Assembly: GCA_007570785.1 (NCBI GenBank)
Contig: ML660777.1
Span: 2,846,817-2,910,816, forward strand
DNA from: Antilocapra americana
Taxonomy: Eukaryota; Chordata; Mammalia; Artiodactyla; Antilocapridae
Reading direction: 5' to 3'
DNA length: 64,000 bases
Of this stretch, positions 23,620-36,219 are shown in pieces. Below the pieces are notes generated by a model that did not search any database, had not been told where the DNA came from, and worked only from the letters and a program-made list of their open reading frames with translations. Made by a program: the position numbers and the translations under genes. Position 1 is the first letter of the stretch. The number at the start of each line of letters is the position of its first letter.

Positions 23620-24888
23620 AATTAATGTTCAAAATTCTCCAAGTCAGGCTTCAGAAATACGTGAACCGTGAACTTCCAGATGTTCAAGTTGGTTTTAGAA
23701 AAGGCAGAGGAACCAGAGGTCAAATTGTCAACATCCACTGATCACTGAAAAAGCAAGAGAGTTCCAGAAAAACATCTATTTCTGCTTTCTTGACTATGCC
23801 AAAGCCTTTGACTATGTGGATCACAATAAACTGGAAAATTCTTCAAGAGATGGGAATACCAGATCACCTGCCTCTTGAAAAATCTGTATGCAGGTCAGGA
23901 AGCAACAGGTAGAACTGGACATGGAACAACAGACTGGTTCCAAATAGGAAAAGGAGTATATCAAGTCTATGTATTGTCAACCTGCTTATTTAACTTATAT
24001 GCAGAGTACATCATGAGAAACGCTGGGCTGTCACACAAATTGTCACACAGATTGTCAGCACAAGCTGGCATCAAGATTGCCGGGAGAAAAGTCAATAACC
24101 TCAGATATGCAGATGACACCACCCTTATGGCAGAAAGTGAAGAACTAAAGAGCCTCTTGATGAAAGTGAAAGACGAGAATGAAAAACCTGGCTTAAAACT
24201 CAACATTCAGAAAACTAAGATCACAGAATCTGGTCCCATCACTTCATGGCAAATAGATGGGGAAACAGTGGAATCAGTGGCTGACTTTATTATTATTATT
24301 ATTTTTGGCTGCAAAGTCACTGCAGATGATGACTGCAGCCATGAAATTAAAAGATGCTTTCTCCTTGGAAGGAAAGTTATAACCAACCTAGATAGCATAT
24401 TAAAAAGCAGGGACATTACTTTGCTGACAAAGGTCTGTCTAGTCATGTCTATGGTTTTTCCAGTGGTCATGTATGGATGTGAGAGTTGGACTATAAAGAA
24501 AGCTGAGAGGCAAAGTATTGATGCTTTTGAACTGTGGTGTTGGAGAAGACTCTTGAGAATCCCTTGGACTGCAAGGAGATCCAACCAGTCCATCCCAAAG
24601 GAGATCAGTCCTGAGTGTTCATTGGAAGGACTGATGTTGAAGCTGAAACTCCAACAGTTTGGCCACCTGATGTGAAGAGCTGGCTCATTTAAAAAGATGC
24701 TGGAAAAGATTGAAGGTAGGAGGAGAAGGGGACGACAGAGGATGAGATGGTTGAATCACATCACCAACTTGATAGACATGAGTTTGGGTAAACTCCGGGA
24801 GTTGGTGATGGACAGGGAGGCCTGGAGTGCTGCAGTTCATGGGGTCGCAAAGAGTCAAATACAACTGAGCGACTGAACTGAACTGAAA
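23620..24888 (+). mobile_element. BovB LINE, RT to 3' end, with a long open frame
   Basis: About 1.27 kb. A frame of 266 codons (23,875-24,675) keeps the RT catalytic block [12 protein letters not shown] near residue 78 and ends in the [13 protein letters not shown] region. The part before it (23,620-23,870, with FLDYAKAFDYVDH) is in another frame. A TTA run near 24,286 adds isoleucines without breaking frame. 5' truncated and presumably inactive. Confidence 0.95.
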
Positions 24889-26111
24889 GTTATCAGGTGT
24901 TATCAAGGCCAGAAAAAGGCTACCAAACCAGTGTTAACGTTTTGCTTCTAAAGGTCTATGCAGTCATATGAGATATTTACAAATATTACATTAATAATTA
25001 TGCTTCCTCATAATACATTTTTTATAAACACAATACTTTAAAAAGGACACAAACCATTTATGTAAATAAAGTCTTTTGATATTGGTCTTAACCATCAATC
25101 TATTTCTACATTTTAATGACATTTATTTATAAATGTTTTGTGCATAAAAAGGTTTTCATAGTAACTAGGTATGAGATGTTTAAACAGGACAGAAGCTAGT
25201 ACATGCTCTCAAGGGAAGTTGAATGAAAACCATCAAAAAAACCTTAATTATTAAGTAAAGTACATTTTTCTAAAAGCCAATATTTGCTTGCAGAGAATGT
25301 AATCAGTTAGTTGGAACCTGCTGAAGAAGTAACCAAACTAATATTCTTGAGAGTGCATACATGTCTTACATGTTATTTTCTCTAACAAACATTTAATCTA
25401 TCAACTTCAGGAAAAATATCATTTTTCAAAATAATAAAATTATCTCAATTTTTATCTGCATCTCTAATATTTTGGATCCCACCAGTGTAAACATTTTCCC
25501 AGCTGTTAACTTTGGGGCACAGTAGTTTAAAAAGCCATTTTCAAGAAGTATCTACTTATGACTATTTTTTAAAGTTGCGTTTGAGTTTCTTATTGAATGA
25601 AAGATTAATTACACTTAATCCTTATAAATTATTTTTCAACATTTACAGAAAAATAACATAGTATTTTGATCTTTTTTCATAGTGAATCTAATTAATAGCT
25701 TTCCTAATAATTCTAATAGTAAACAACTGTATACACCCATCCTGGGGATCTTATGGTGGCCTTTATTGTACTGTTGGTTTCATTTATCAATTATTTATAA
25801 AGGGTTTTTGCCTCACTTTAAGGTTAGTAGCTAGTTTGCTACTTTCGTGCACCCTTGTCAGGTTCAGTATAAATATCATGCTAACTTCATTTATATATAT
25901 TATTTAATCCCGGAAAAAATGTTTTGGTCATTTTTATTATAAAGGGCTTTCGTTCTAACAAATAACATTTCTTGATGGTTGAGAGTTTTGAGATTTATGT
26001 AATCATCAACTCACAACAGTGGGTTGTTTCATTCTTAATAGTAAACTTGAAATTATAATAAAACACCAGAAAGATTGACTTGGAATTCATAGAGTTTGTT
26101 CTTCTGACTTG
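24889..26111. other. AT-rich intergenic, no recognised feature
   Basis: I see no coding signal and no repeat I can name. Confidence 0.45.
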
Positions 26112-26325
26112 TATGCATGCTCAGTCACTTCAGTCACGTCTGACTCTTTGCAACCCTATGTACTGTAGTCCCCAGGCTCCTCTGTCCTTGGAATTCTCTA
26201 GGCAAGAATACTGGAGTGGGTTGTCATGCCCTGCTCTAGGAGCTCTTTCCCACCCAGGTATGGAACGCGGGGGTCTCTTGCATTGCAGGCAGATTCTTTA
26301 TCACTGAGCCACCGGGGAAGCCCCT
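26112..26325 (-). mobile_element. Bov-tA SINE
   Basis: Reverse unit from GCTCAGTCACTTCAGTCACG to GAGCCACCGGGGAAGCCCC. Confidence 0.93.
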
Positions 26326-28007
26326 TCTGTCTTACCCCTTCCATTTCTAGAAAGCCCATTATTTCCTCTGATTCTGACATTGTATGGTAAGTGTGGGCGT
26401 GCAGGAGGTCAGTGTTCCTCAAGGCCCAAGGGACATACTTTGCATTGCCAAAATTACCTTGCAACACTTCTCAGATTTCTTAATCACTTGTAACTAATCT
26501 TTTTCTAGTTACAGTCTGGTAGAAACCAGCCACAAACTGGCTGGTAAGTTAGTGTCATCACTTGCTGAACTTTAGTCAGTACAAGGTATTTTTCATGATT
26601 TCAAAGCTAATTTCCTTTAAAATAAAGAGTTTTCTTTGTTCTACACTTTGGAACAGTTTATATGGTATTGGAAAGATGAGTTCTTTAAAAGTTTCATTGA
26701 GTTCCCCATGATATATTCTAGACTTGGTGCAGTTTTTGGTGACAGTAGTTACAAAGAAGACTGCCTTGGTAAGTTAGATTTTTTTGACCATTTATTTCTC
26801 AAATATAAAAATTGGATTATTTTTCTCCTTGAGGAAGTTTAAGAAATTTTTTCTCTATGAATTCACTTGCATAGGATTGAACAAAATTATCAATTGGGAT
26901 CTTTTACTTTCTCATTTAAATCCCATTATTTTCTTTATACCATAATCTTTAGGCTTATATATTTTTATCCTCTCCCTTCAAAAACCTTTTCTTACAAAAA
27001 TGTTTTCTAGTAAACAAACATCTGCTACCAGTATTATTTTCTTCCTTGACTCCTCTTCTGAATTCTTATATTGAAGGTTTATTCCATTCACTTTTATTCT
27101 TTAATCATTACAAGGTAAGCATTTTGATTTTGGAATTGTTATCTGAAGTTTGGTGGTTGCTATACATGTTGTCTTCATCATAATTATTTTCTAGACAGCC
27201 TATAATAATAGGTTTGATTTTCCCCTTGGTCTGAGATATATGTCAGGTTGATTTTTGTTTAGCTGGCTGTTTAGTTCATTGTGTGCCTTCTGCTGTTTTC
27301 TGATCTAATGCTTTGTGATGAATGTTGTCAACTCTTTTTTTAAGAATTTGAAGTTTCTTTATGGGTAGTCCAATGATTTTTGTGATTCATTTTTCCATGA
27401 TTACTGGAAAATAAGATATATCCTTTTGTGGGAGTGGGGAATATGTGTGTTTGCAGAGAATCTATCTTATATTACTTCAAGATTGATTGAGGAAAGTTTA
27501 ACTGAATTCTAGTACTTCATTTTTTTCCCTGAATACTTCCTAGAATTTGCTTTATGAGTGTTGATTATAAACATATTTATCATTGTTAGATTCCCATTAT
27601 GGATTCCTCTCTGTAATAAAATGTTCTCTTATGTCTCATTTGGAGCATTTGCCCAACACTCACCTTGATTGATATTCATGCCTTTTTTTTTTTTTTTTTG
27701 GTTTGTTTGCCTTGCCTTATCATGTCTTTAACATCTTATTATTTTCAAACTATGAATCACTTTACTTTAGCATATTCTGAGCATGCCAGTTTTAGAGCTC
27801 CATTGTCCATTTCCATTCCTTTTCTCTGGTGTTTAAAACAGCTTTATTTCCATTTCTTTTGGCCTTGTTCAATTCTATACCCTTTGCTATGTTTTCAGCA
27901 TTTTGTTCTTCGTATTTCTTCCGATTTGACCTTCATTTTTCTGATTTTTCCCACTTTCAGTAGCTTCTCTGACCCATGAAGTAAGTACAGCTAGTATTAG
28001 AATGTGT
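26326..28007. other. AT-rich intergenic, no firm assignment
   Basis: Long T-rich sequence that may contain very old L1 in reverse orientation, but no stretch is clear enough to call. A T17 run lies near 27,683. Confidence 0.4.
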
Positions 28008-28452
28008 ATTCATTTCCTAGGGTTACTCGAACAAAGTACCTCAAGTTGGGTGGCTTGAAACAGCAAAAGTTCATCGTCTATAGTTCTGGAGGCTGAACGT
28101 CCAGAATCAAAGTTCTAGCAGTGCCATGCTCCCTCCAAAATCCATAGAAGAATCCTTCCCTTATTCTAGTTTCTGGTGATTTTCTGGCAGTCTCTGGTGT
28201 TCCTTAGCTTGTGGATGTCAAGGAACTCCAATCCTCTGTCTTCACATGACATTCTTCCTATGTCTTCACATGTCCATCTTCTTATGAGGACACCAGCCAC
28301 ATTGTATTGGGAGCCCACCCTACGCTAGTACCTCGTCCGAACAAATTATATTTGCAACCATCCTGTTTCCAAATATGGTCACATTATGGGGTGCTGGGGG
28401 TTAGGACTTCAACATATCTCTTGTGGGGGACAGAATTCAACATGTGACAGGA
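28008..28452 (-). mobile_element. MaLR solo LTR (MLT1/MST type)
   Basis: The plus strand shows the reverse complement of a MaLR LTR: CATTTCCTAGGGTTACTCGA, GTTCTGGAGGCTGAACGTCC, CTTATGAGGACACCAGCCAC and GGACTTCAACATATCTCTTG, ending at CATGTGACA. No internal gene is present. An old non-coding copy. Confidence 0.8.
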
Positions 28453-30196
28453 TGCAATCTGCCCTGAGTTCCTAATTCTGATTCATCTCTTGTTTTTTTT
28501 TTAAAAAAGCTTGGAAATATGGTTGGTTATATAGATGCTCCTTGATAAATTTTCACTCTTGGTTCCCATCCCTATCTTTTTTTTTTCCCTGATATCTTTG
28601 TATAAATTCTGATCTGGTTATAAAGCTGTGACATACTTAATGAAGTAATTTTTCTTAAAGATATCAACTTAGCTTGTTGTACATCAAAATGCTTTTTAAG
28701 AAGCAAACAATCATGGTTATTAAATAGGACAATATAGAATAAAGGACATGTCAGTTACCCGAAGGTGTATTAACCTATTTTGTACTCCATTGTATTGAGT
28801 GTTGTCATTAAACTTATTGAGTGAAAGTAAGAAAAAAAAATAGGACAGTAATTTTGAATTCAGCAAATAGTACCTCATTTTTATTTCAGATATTTTTTTC
28901 AGAGTTAAGGTTAATTTCCTATATACTAATAGTGCTTTAGAAATAATGGACTCCACCATTTTAAAGTGACTTCAAAATGAATATTAGAACAGAGTTAACC
29001 AGCCATGACATACTGGATATTTTATTTAAAAGAAAGAAAAACTATATAAGGACCTAGCAGCATTTGGCTAAATTTCCTTTCTAATGTAAGCGGACTGAGT
29101 AGGTGGAGAAGCTCATAGGTAATTCCATTTGACAGACAAGCTTCATTTTCTCTTTTAAGTTCACCATTAACCCTGGTTTGAAAAGAACAAGAAGTCTTCA
29201 AAAATGTACTTACAAATATGTCATTTAGTAACGTTAAAAGACAGACCAACTCTTTCATAATGTGCAGTTCCAAAAATATCACTACTAGAGGTAGTTATTT
29301 GGAAGCCTGTCCAATTCATTAAGAAGAAAATAAATATCGGTTTCCCTTCTTTACCTGTTGATTTAATATATTACATGAGGAATTAAAGGAGAGCAGAAAA
29401 CCTTTACTTGTCTCCTTTGAATTATAAGTAGAGGATTCTGATGCTGACATTCCAATGCTAACACATGCTCATACATGACCACTGACTTGAATAATGTCTT
29501 AGTTTTCGCATTGGCCCATGTCTGGCACCCACAGTTCAAGACAGTCTTAAGTAATAGTGAGCTAAAGAGCTGGGTACACGAGTCGATTTCATATACTCCT
29601 GATTCAGATTAGTTTGGTTCACCCTAGAGCTATCTTAAAATTTATGTGAAGTAAATTTTTCTTTGTGGTCCTTCATTGAGTCGTGAAATGCCTTAAAAGT
29701 CTGCAGAATAATACAGAATGAAGTATTCATTTCATGTTCCCTTTACAGTTTAAACAAAAATGTATGGTGAGAAAACATTGAAATATTATAATATACAAAT
29801 TCAAAACATAGGAACATAATATTTTACACTTAACACTGACTTAACCAGTCAATTTTCATCTTCTACTGAAATTGGCCTTTTAATTTTTAAATACAAGTGG
29901 ATTTTTGTTTAACAATGACCATTACTTTAGAATATAATATGCTTAGCTTGGCATGTATTTGAGAGGTGCTTGTACATCCATCCTGTCCTCAGTTCCTATT
30001 TTACTTAAAATTCATTTCTGTGGCGAGACAACTGTTATACATATTACACATCAGTTGCAACATGTAATGAATTTATCATTAATCATCTTATTAGACAGAA
30101 TTGAAAAGAAACATGCTCAGTTAGTAACACAAAAAAATATACCTAGAGTATATATATTCAATTTTAAAGCTGTTATGCTATGAAAATTAGATTCTA
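28453..30196. other. AT-rich intergenic, no recognised feature
   Basis: No coding signature or nameable repeat. Short open frames at 28,720-28,959 and 29,022-29,282 (minus) show no known motif. Confidence 0.45.
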
Positions 30197-30210
30197 CTCC
30201 CAGCTATTAT

Positions 30211-30424
30211 CGAGGGATTCCCTGGTGGCTCAGACGGTAAAGCATCTGCCCGCAGTGCGGGAGACCTAGGTTCAATCCCCGGATCAGGAAGATCCCCTGG
30301 AGAAGGAAATGGCAACCCACTCCAGTAGTCTTGCCTAGAAAATTCCATGGATGGAGGAGCCTGGTGGGCTACAGTCCATGGGGTTGCAAAGAGTCGGACA
30401 TGACTGAGCGACTTCACTTTCCCT
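30211..30424 (+). mobile_element. Bov-tA SINE with 14-bp target duplication
   Basis: Full unit with head GATTCCCTGGTGGCTCAGAC. CTCCCAGCTATTAT occurs at 30197-30210 and 30425-30438, the longest perfect duplication in the window, so probably a young insertion. Confidence 0.96.
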
Positions 30425-30438
30425 CTCCCAGCTATTAT

Positions 30439-31677
30439 AGTCATTCTGAATCACATTGGCTGGAAAATACTGTATATTTTACAGTACTAACTTACCATAA
30501 GAGAAAAAAATTGGAGAGTATTTCAGTTTGTAATCAATAAAACAAATTCTCAGAATTTCATCTTTTAGCCACAGACAGTGAAATGGTGTGTTGAACTGAA
30601 ATTGAAGCCAGTTTCAACCAGTGTTATTATAGCTTCACTTAAAGCCATTATTGTATTTCTTTAAAGTGCTGTAGGCTCTCAAATTACAATTTAACAGCAT
30701 GACTAAAGCTATACTAAAACTCAAAAAGCAAAGTTTTCTTAAAGGGAGGGAAATGGCAGGTATAAATTTAGTTCAGTTCAAAAAAAAATAAGCAAAAATT
30801 CCTACCACTAAAATATAACATTACATGTTAATTTAGAGTGAACATAAAATTTATAACATATGTACATGCAAACCTCTAGAGCAGGTTTGGCAGTAAGAAG
30901 ATTGAAAGATAATTGGTTTGATTGGGAAATGTTGATGAACTAGCAGGACAATGCCAGATGGTATTCAGAATTTTCAGAGGCAATAGATTGATCTACTAAT
31001 CTATACTACTTTCAGCAGTATCAAATATGTAACTCTAACCAAATCACCTACATTCTACCTCCTCATCCCACCACACATACACAACTTGGAGAATCAAAAA
31101 TAAAAAGACTGGTGGTTTTCTATATTCATATTTCAAAAAAAAATCCTGTTTTGGAAAAGAAGTGGGTGGTTCTTATGATTTATGATTAAAGCCTGTTCTT
31201 TTAATTTTGAAAATTGTTTATTTTTGGATACTGGCTAGAGTGAGCAACAAAATTTCACTCCATGCAAATGTAGATGTACATTTTAAACTCTGAGCCGAAT
31301 AAGTCCAGCTGTTAATCTTAGGAAAATTAACTGGTTTAGTGAGTAAACTAATATGTGTAAGATCTAAGAAGGTCCAAATCATAAAAGGTGTTATTAAATG
31401 TAGTAAAAGTAAAGATTTCAAAGATAATTCAAAGCAGTATTTTTTTAAGTATTATGGTTTAAATGGAAATATTCCCTTTCATTTCAGTAGTCACATGGGA
31501 AACATATTGACCAATGTAAAATGAACTGCATCATAAAAATGTAAATATTATCTGAATAGCTCAAGTCAGCCTTGGCCAAATTCCCCAATTCTAACTCTTC
31601 CCTGAGGCAATTATAATCAGGAATTTGGCATTTAGCTGTGCAAAGTCTTTCAATACTTAATACATCTTTTTATATAA
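30439..31677. other. AT-rich intergenic, no recognised feature
   Basis: No repeat, coding or RNA signature recognised. Confidence 0.45.
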
Positions 31678-31685
31678 TTGTTACT

Positions 31686-31873
31686 GTTAAGAATCTGCCT
31701 GCAATGCGGGAGACCAGGGTTCAATCGTTGTTTCGGAAAGATTCCCTGGAGAAAGGAAATGGCAACCCACTCTAGTACTCTTGCTTGGAGAATTCTATGG
31801 ACAGAATCCTGGCGGGTTGCAGTCCATGGAGTCGCAAAGAATTGGACAGGACTGAGCAACTAACACTTTCACT
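31686..31873 (+). mobile_element. Bov-tA SINE, 5' truncated
   Basis: Starts inside the head at GTTAAGAATCTGCCTGCAAT. TTGTTACT at 31678-31685 and 31874-31881 is an 8-bp target duplication. Confidence 0.93.
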
Positions 31874-31997
31874 TTGTTACTATACGGCTGCACAGTATCT
31901 CCCTGTATGGGGATTCAGTCATTCATATCATTTTTTTTCCCTATGGATAAGCATTTAGATTACTTTTGTGTGTGTGTGTGTTTGTGTTTATCAATGC

Positions 31998-32220
31998 TGG
32001 GCTTCTCAGGTGTGTCAGTGGTAAAGAACTCCCCTATAATGCAGGAGATGCAGGTTCAATCCCTGGGTTGGGAAGATCCCCTGGAGAAGGAAATGGCAAT
32101 CCACTCCAGTACTCTTGCCTGGCAAATCCCACGGACAGAGGAGCCTGGTGGGGCCACAGTCCATGGGGTCAGAGAGAGTCAGACAGCACTTAGTGACTAA
32201 AGAACAACAACAGCAAACCA
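31998..32220 (+). mobile_element. Bov-tA SINE with 8-bp target duplication
   Basis: Full unit from GGGCTTCTCAGGTGTGTCAG; ATCAATGC at 31990-31997 and 32221-32228. A TG tract (about 31,968-31,986) lies just before. Confidence 0.93.
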
Positions 32221-32228
32221 ATCAATGC

Positions 32229-33189
32229 CACAGTGAACAGACTCCTCTATATTCTTCTTTGTGCATATAAGCAAATGTTTACCCAGAGTTGACAATAAGG
32301 GTAAATATACATTAGAAGTAAAAGGCTTAATTCTCCCTGTGAAAAATAAGGAAGGGCCTCTCCCTGCTGCTTCCTCTTATTCTTGATAGTATTTACATTT
32401 GAAAACTTAAGTTCTTTCTCTGTGTCTTTGAAAAGTATGTAAATCATTTTTAAAAATAGTAAGACTCTCATCCGCTTTTTCAAGGACCCAGGAGCCATCT
32501 CTCTGACATGCGATCATCAAGGAATATAGGGTTCCATCTCCAAGTTTCTCTGGAAGCCGAGAAGCCTAACTTTGTTGGGAGCCTCACACCAAGTCTTGAA
32601 ACTTCTTCCTGCCATAAAGACATATGAAGCTTGTTTTTCCTTTGGATAAACGCTGTTAGCTAATGTGAATGGTCATCCCAGTTATTAAGTGAATTTTGTA
32701 TTCACTGTGTGTGACCAATGGGGCTGATGAGCCCTCCTGCCTGAAGACTAATTATTGCATACTTTGACAACACCATGGAATGAGTTGGATCTGTTGGCTA
32801 TGTGAAAGGGTAAAATTCCTTTCTGTCTTTACAGTCGCTTAGCATATTGTTGCTTCTAAACATGTTCTAGTTTCATGCTTATTCAATAATAACTGCTTTT
32901 TTCTGTTCTACCTCTGCAGAGGGGTTTTCTGGACTAGGAGGAGGTTTTGTTCTTAATTTTCTTTCCACAACAATAACAGTTCCACTTCTAGGCAAGATGT
33001 GGGACTAAGTCTAAAGTGAACAGCAACCAGGAAGAAAAACTTGGAGGTGTCTATCAAATCTAGTTAACAGTGGATTATGAATATCTGTATTCCTGTATGT
33101 TCATCCAGATCAGGGATATAATCAAACTCATACATTTTTTGCTGATTTTCCTGATACTAAGATTTGACACATGAATTGTCTCTTCTATA
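32229..33189. other. Intergenic, no recognised repeat
   Basis: The part 32,480-32,900 has more even base composition than its surroundings and no repeat I know. It is a possible conserved non-coding element but nothing shows this directly. Confidence 0.4.
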
Positions 33190-33600
33190 AGTGCTGGTTT
33201 TATATTATTTGCTCATTTTTACTCATTGTCTTCTAGAATTTTTACTATTATTATTATCCAGTTTATTAATCCTCATCCAAGTTGAAAATATTTTCTTTGC
33301 TATAATTTTACTTACATCATTTGCTATCCAAGATATATATATTTGTTACATCCAAGATGTAACAAAAAACAACTGTTTTTGTCCTCTTTGGCTTAAAGAA
33401 TATGAGGATTTAAGGATTTTCTTTAGCCCAATGTCAATTTTTTTTTTCATATATGCTAAAGCTTTTGTAGTTTTATTTCTTGTTTTCACACTTATGTTAT
33501 TAATTTACAGATTGTATCATTTTAGGGAACAGTGTAATAGAGGTAGGAACAGAGATATGACTTCCTTTTTCCAAATGGCTATATTACTTGTAGATTAGTT
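33190..33600 (-). mobile_element. Old L1 ORF2 remnant
   Basis: The reverse complement gives L1-type words such as ACAATCTGTAAATTAATAAC and AACTACAAAAGCTTTAGCAT. Many stops on the minus strand. The 135-codon plus-strand frame here is antisense to L1 and not a gene. Confidence 0.65.
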
Positions 33601-34024
33601 CAGCCTTTCAAAACTCTTAGGTCTCCATTTTCTATAGTGGATGAAAGCGACTTTATTCTGCTGGTCCACTATTTAAGGGGTTCAGACTTTGAAGCAACAC
33701 TAATTTATAAATGGAAATAGAAGTGCTATTTTGAGCATGTTCATGGTTCATGTAAAACCATAGATTTCAAACTAAATTACACTTTAACCATTGCTACCCA
33801 ATTGATAGGGTTTTCAAAATGAACATCACCATTTTTTTTAAAAAGCAGATTTCTGAGCACTATCCTCAGAAAATTAAATCTGAAGTGAGCTCAGGCAAGT
33901 GATTAAGTGAAAAAGGAATTTCAAAGTATTCTCTTTCTTTTAATCATTTACATAGCTTACCCTTGTAGGGGAACAAAATTTTCCACCCCAAAATGTCTTC
34001 TTTGACATGAGGATTAAGTAAGGC

Positions 34025-34503
34025 TGATTATTTTTAAGAAACCCTAGACTCAGGAAGTCTTTTTTTTTTCACCTCCACCTTAACTGCCTAAAAGGATTTA
34101 GATAAAAGGTCTGATCCAGGAAAAGCAGTCACTAGAGATACCTACACAGAACTTGGGTCAGGTGTGGTGGCGGGGCACTCAGCACGGCCTGGAGACCAGA
34201 GTGCCCTCTGTGTCACTGTCTCTGCTGGCAAAGCAACACTTGTTTACCAAACATTTGTTTTTCCACCTCCATGTGAACTGCTTTCCTCCCCTTTGAAGTC
34301 ACAGCCCTCACCCTCTTTTCTTTCTCTCAGATGGTATATAAGCCTCAATTTCCTAAACAGTCCTTGGGTTTCCTTTCCCTGTGGGACCCTGTTTGTATGC
34401 AACTGAATTTGATTTTTTTCTTGTTAATCTGTCTCATGTCAGTTAATTCTTAGACCAGCCAGAAAACCCTAGAAAGGGTGGAGGACACCTTTTATTTCCC
34501 TGA
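34025..34503 (+). mobile_element. Solo LTR of an ERV1-type element
   Basis: Has an LTR layout: TATATAAG near 34,336, then TTGTTAATCTGTCTCATGTC, TAGACCAGCCAGAAAACCCT and AGGGTGGAGGACACC. No retroviral gene flanks it. Very old and non-coding. Confidence 0.65.
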
Positions 34504-34570
34504 CACCCTAAATTCAAGTTTTATGTATAAATTGCAAAAACAAATTACACTGAGAATTTAGGAGTAAAGC

Positions 34571-34596
34571 AAAAAAAAAAAAAAAAAAAAAAAAAA
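34571..34596. repeat. Poly(A) tract, 26 A
   Basis: Pure A run after about 65 bp of unassigned sequence; could be the tail of a lost retroposon. Confidence 0.92.
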
Positions 34597-34710
34597 CCTC
34601 AGTTTTACTTCTACAGTGTACGGAATAAATAGAAAACTACCTCACACTGACATACAGAACCCTGCATGTTAGCAGAAAAAATATTTTTAAGGTGCTATCA
34701 ATCTTCAAAA

Positions 34711-35343
34711 GATTGATGGCAAATAGATGGGGAAACAATGGAATCTGTGACAGACTTTATTTTCTTGGGCTGCAAAATCACTGCAGATGGTGACTACAGC
34801 CATGAAATCAAAAGATCCTTGCTCCTTGGAAGAAAAGCTATGACAAACCTAGACAGCATATTCAAAAGCAGAGACATTACTTTGCCAACAAAGGTCCGTT
34901 GAGCCAGTTATGGTTTTTCCAGTAGTAATGCATAGATGTGAGAGTTGGACCATAAAGAAAGCTGAGTGCCAAAGAATCGATGTTTTTTTAACTGTGGTGT
35001 TGGAGAAGACTCTTGAGAGTCCCTTGGACAGCAAGGAGATCAAACCAATCAATTCTAAAGGAAATCAGTCCTGAGTCATTGGAAGGACTGATACTGAAGC
35101 TGAAGCGCCAATACTTTGGCCACCTAATGTGAAGAGCTGACTCATTTGAAAAGATCCTGATGCTGGGAAAGATTCAGGCAGGAGAAGGGGATGCCAGAGG
35201 ATGAGATGGTTGGATGGCATCACTGACTCAATGGTCATGAGTTTGAGCAAGCTCCGGGAGTTGGTGATGGAGAGGGAAGCCTGGCATGCTACAGTCCATG
35301 GGGTCACAAAGAGTCAGATTCAACTGAGTAACTGAACTGACTG
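34711..35343 (+). mobile_element. BovB LINE 3' fragment with target duplication
   Basis: Starts at the ITSWQIDGE region (ATGGCAAATAGATGGGGAAA) and runs to the GTAACTGAACTGACTG end. AATCTTCAAAA (34700-34710) and AATCTTTAAAA (35344-35354) form an 11-bp duplication with one mismatch. Confidence 0.93.
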
Positions 35344-35354
35344 AATCTTTAAAA

Positions 35355-35849
35355 TTATTCTAAGAAAACAAATATGGTGAAAATGGGCAAAGAAAGTTCT
35401 ACACTCATGATTTTGAATCTACTGCTAAATCAGTTTAAACATGATGAATTTCCTGTAAAAAATAAAAATCAATATATGAAGAAAGAATATTCCAAGCAGA
35501 CTTCAGTCTTTCAGTGACTGTCTAAAGTTTTATATTGCTGACATTTTGGTTTTGGCATGAATGTTTCATAATACTTATACTATTGGACTCTGGAATTTAA
35601 GAAAGCTTAAAAAGTTGAACTTTGTGCCTAGACTAGAAAAAAATTTATTTAAAGTACGACATATATGTTTCCTAGAAAGGGAGACTTAAGGGTTGTATTA
35701 ACTAAGTAGTGTTACTTAAATCAGATTCTGCTTTCGATTCCTTGGCCTAAGGAAAAGCGATTCTATAATGAAGTCACCAGGGGAAGCCCTAAGAGTCCAA
35801 AAGCCTCTCTCAGATATGAGGATGGGACAAAAATACAGAGTCATGAAAC
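35355..35849. other. Intergenic, downstream of RAB32
   Basis: No repeat or coding signature recognised in this AT-rich stretch just past the inferred RAB32 3' end. Confidence 0.45.
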
Positions 35850-36219
35850 TACAGTGAGGCTGCAAGCAAAGTTTATTACCACTCAGCTTTCACACTGCAA
35901 GTCACAACTTGTAAGTCTTAACAAATACTGAGCAACTGTTATTTTAAAAGTTGTTGAAAAGGACGTAAACATTATCCTGAATATGATGGCAACAACAACA
36001 GAAGGCTAAGTGCTCAGGGTGAAGGGGTGGAGCCATTGGCAGGACTCCTCAGCCAGGGTCCTTTTCAGAAAGTCTCAGGCTCCTGGGGTGATGTCATTCA
36101 TTTTTAGGCACAGCCCTGGGCAGATTTACAGAGCAGCGCATCCACCATCTTCGATCCAGTTTCAGGACCTTGCTACCACTCAGTCAGGCTGTGCTCGCAG
36201 GAGAGAAGCAGATGCCAAG
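35850..36219 (-). other. RAB32: RAB32 3'UTR with poly(A) signal
   Basis: No repeat was recognised between the stop codon and an AATAAA on the minus strand (plus-strand TTTATT at 35872-35877). Cleavage would be expected 15-25 nt beyond, near 35,850, giving a 3'UTR of about 370 nt. The end point is inferred from the signal only. Confidence 0.7.
35872..35877 (-). terminator. RAB32: AATAAA polyadenylation signal of RAB32
   Basis: Canonical hexamer on the coding strand, about 345 nt after the stop codon. It is the first AATAAA I see downstream of the stop. Confidence 0.65.

Noticed and set aside
30211..30290. tRNA-like A and B boxes that could be called tRNA genes
   Set aside because: They are heads of Bov-tA SINEs, followed by the Bov-A body and target duplications, not genuine tRNA genes.
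33191..33598. 135-codon plus-strand frame rich in Leu/Phe/Ile, looking like a membrane protein
   Set aside because: The reverse complement reads as old L1 ORF2, so the hydrophobic frame is an antisense artefact of A-rich L1.
34571..34596. Long A-run considered as the tail of a processed pseudogene
   Set aside because: The roughly 65 bp upstream match no coding sequence I can recognise and no flanking duplication is evident.
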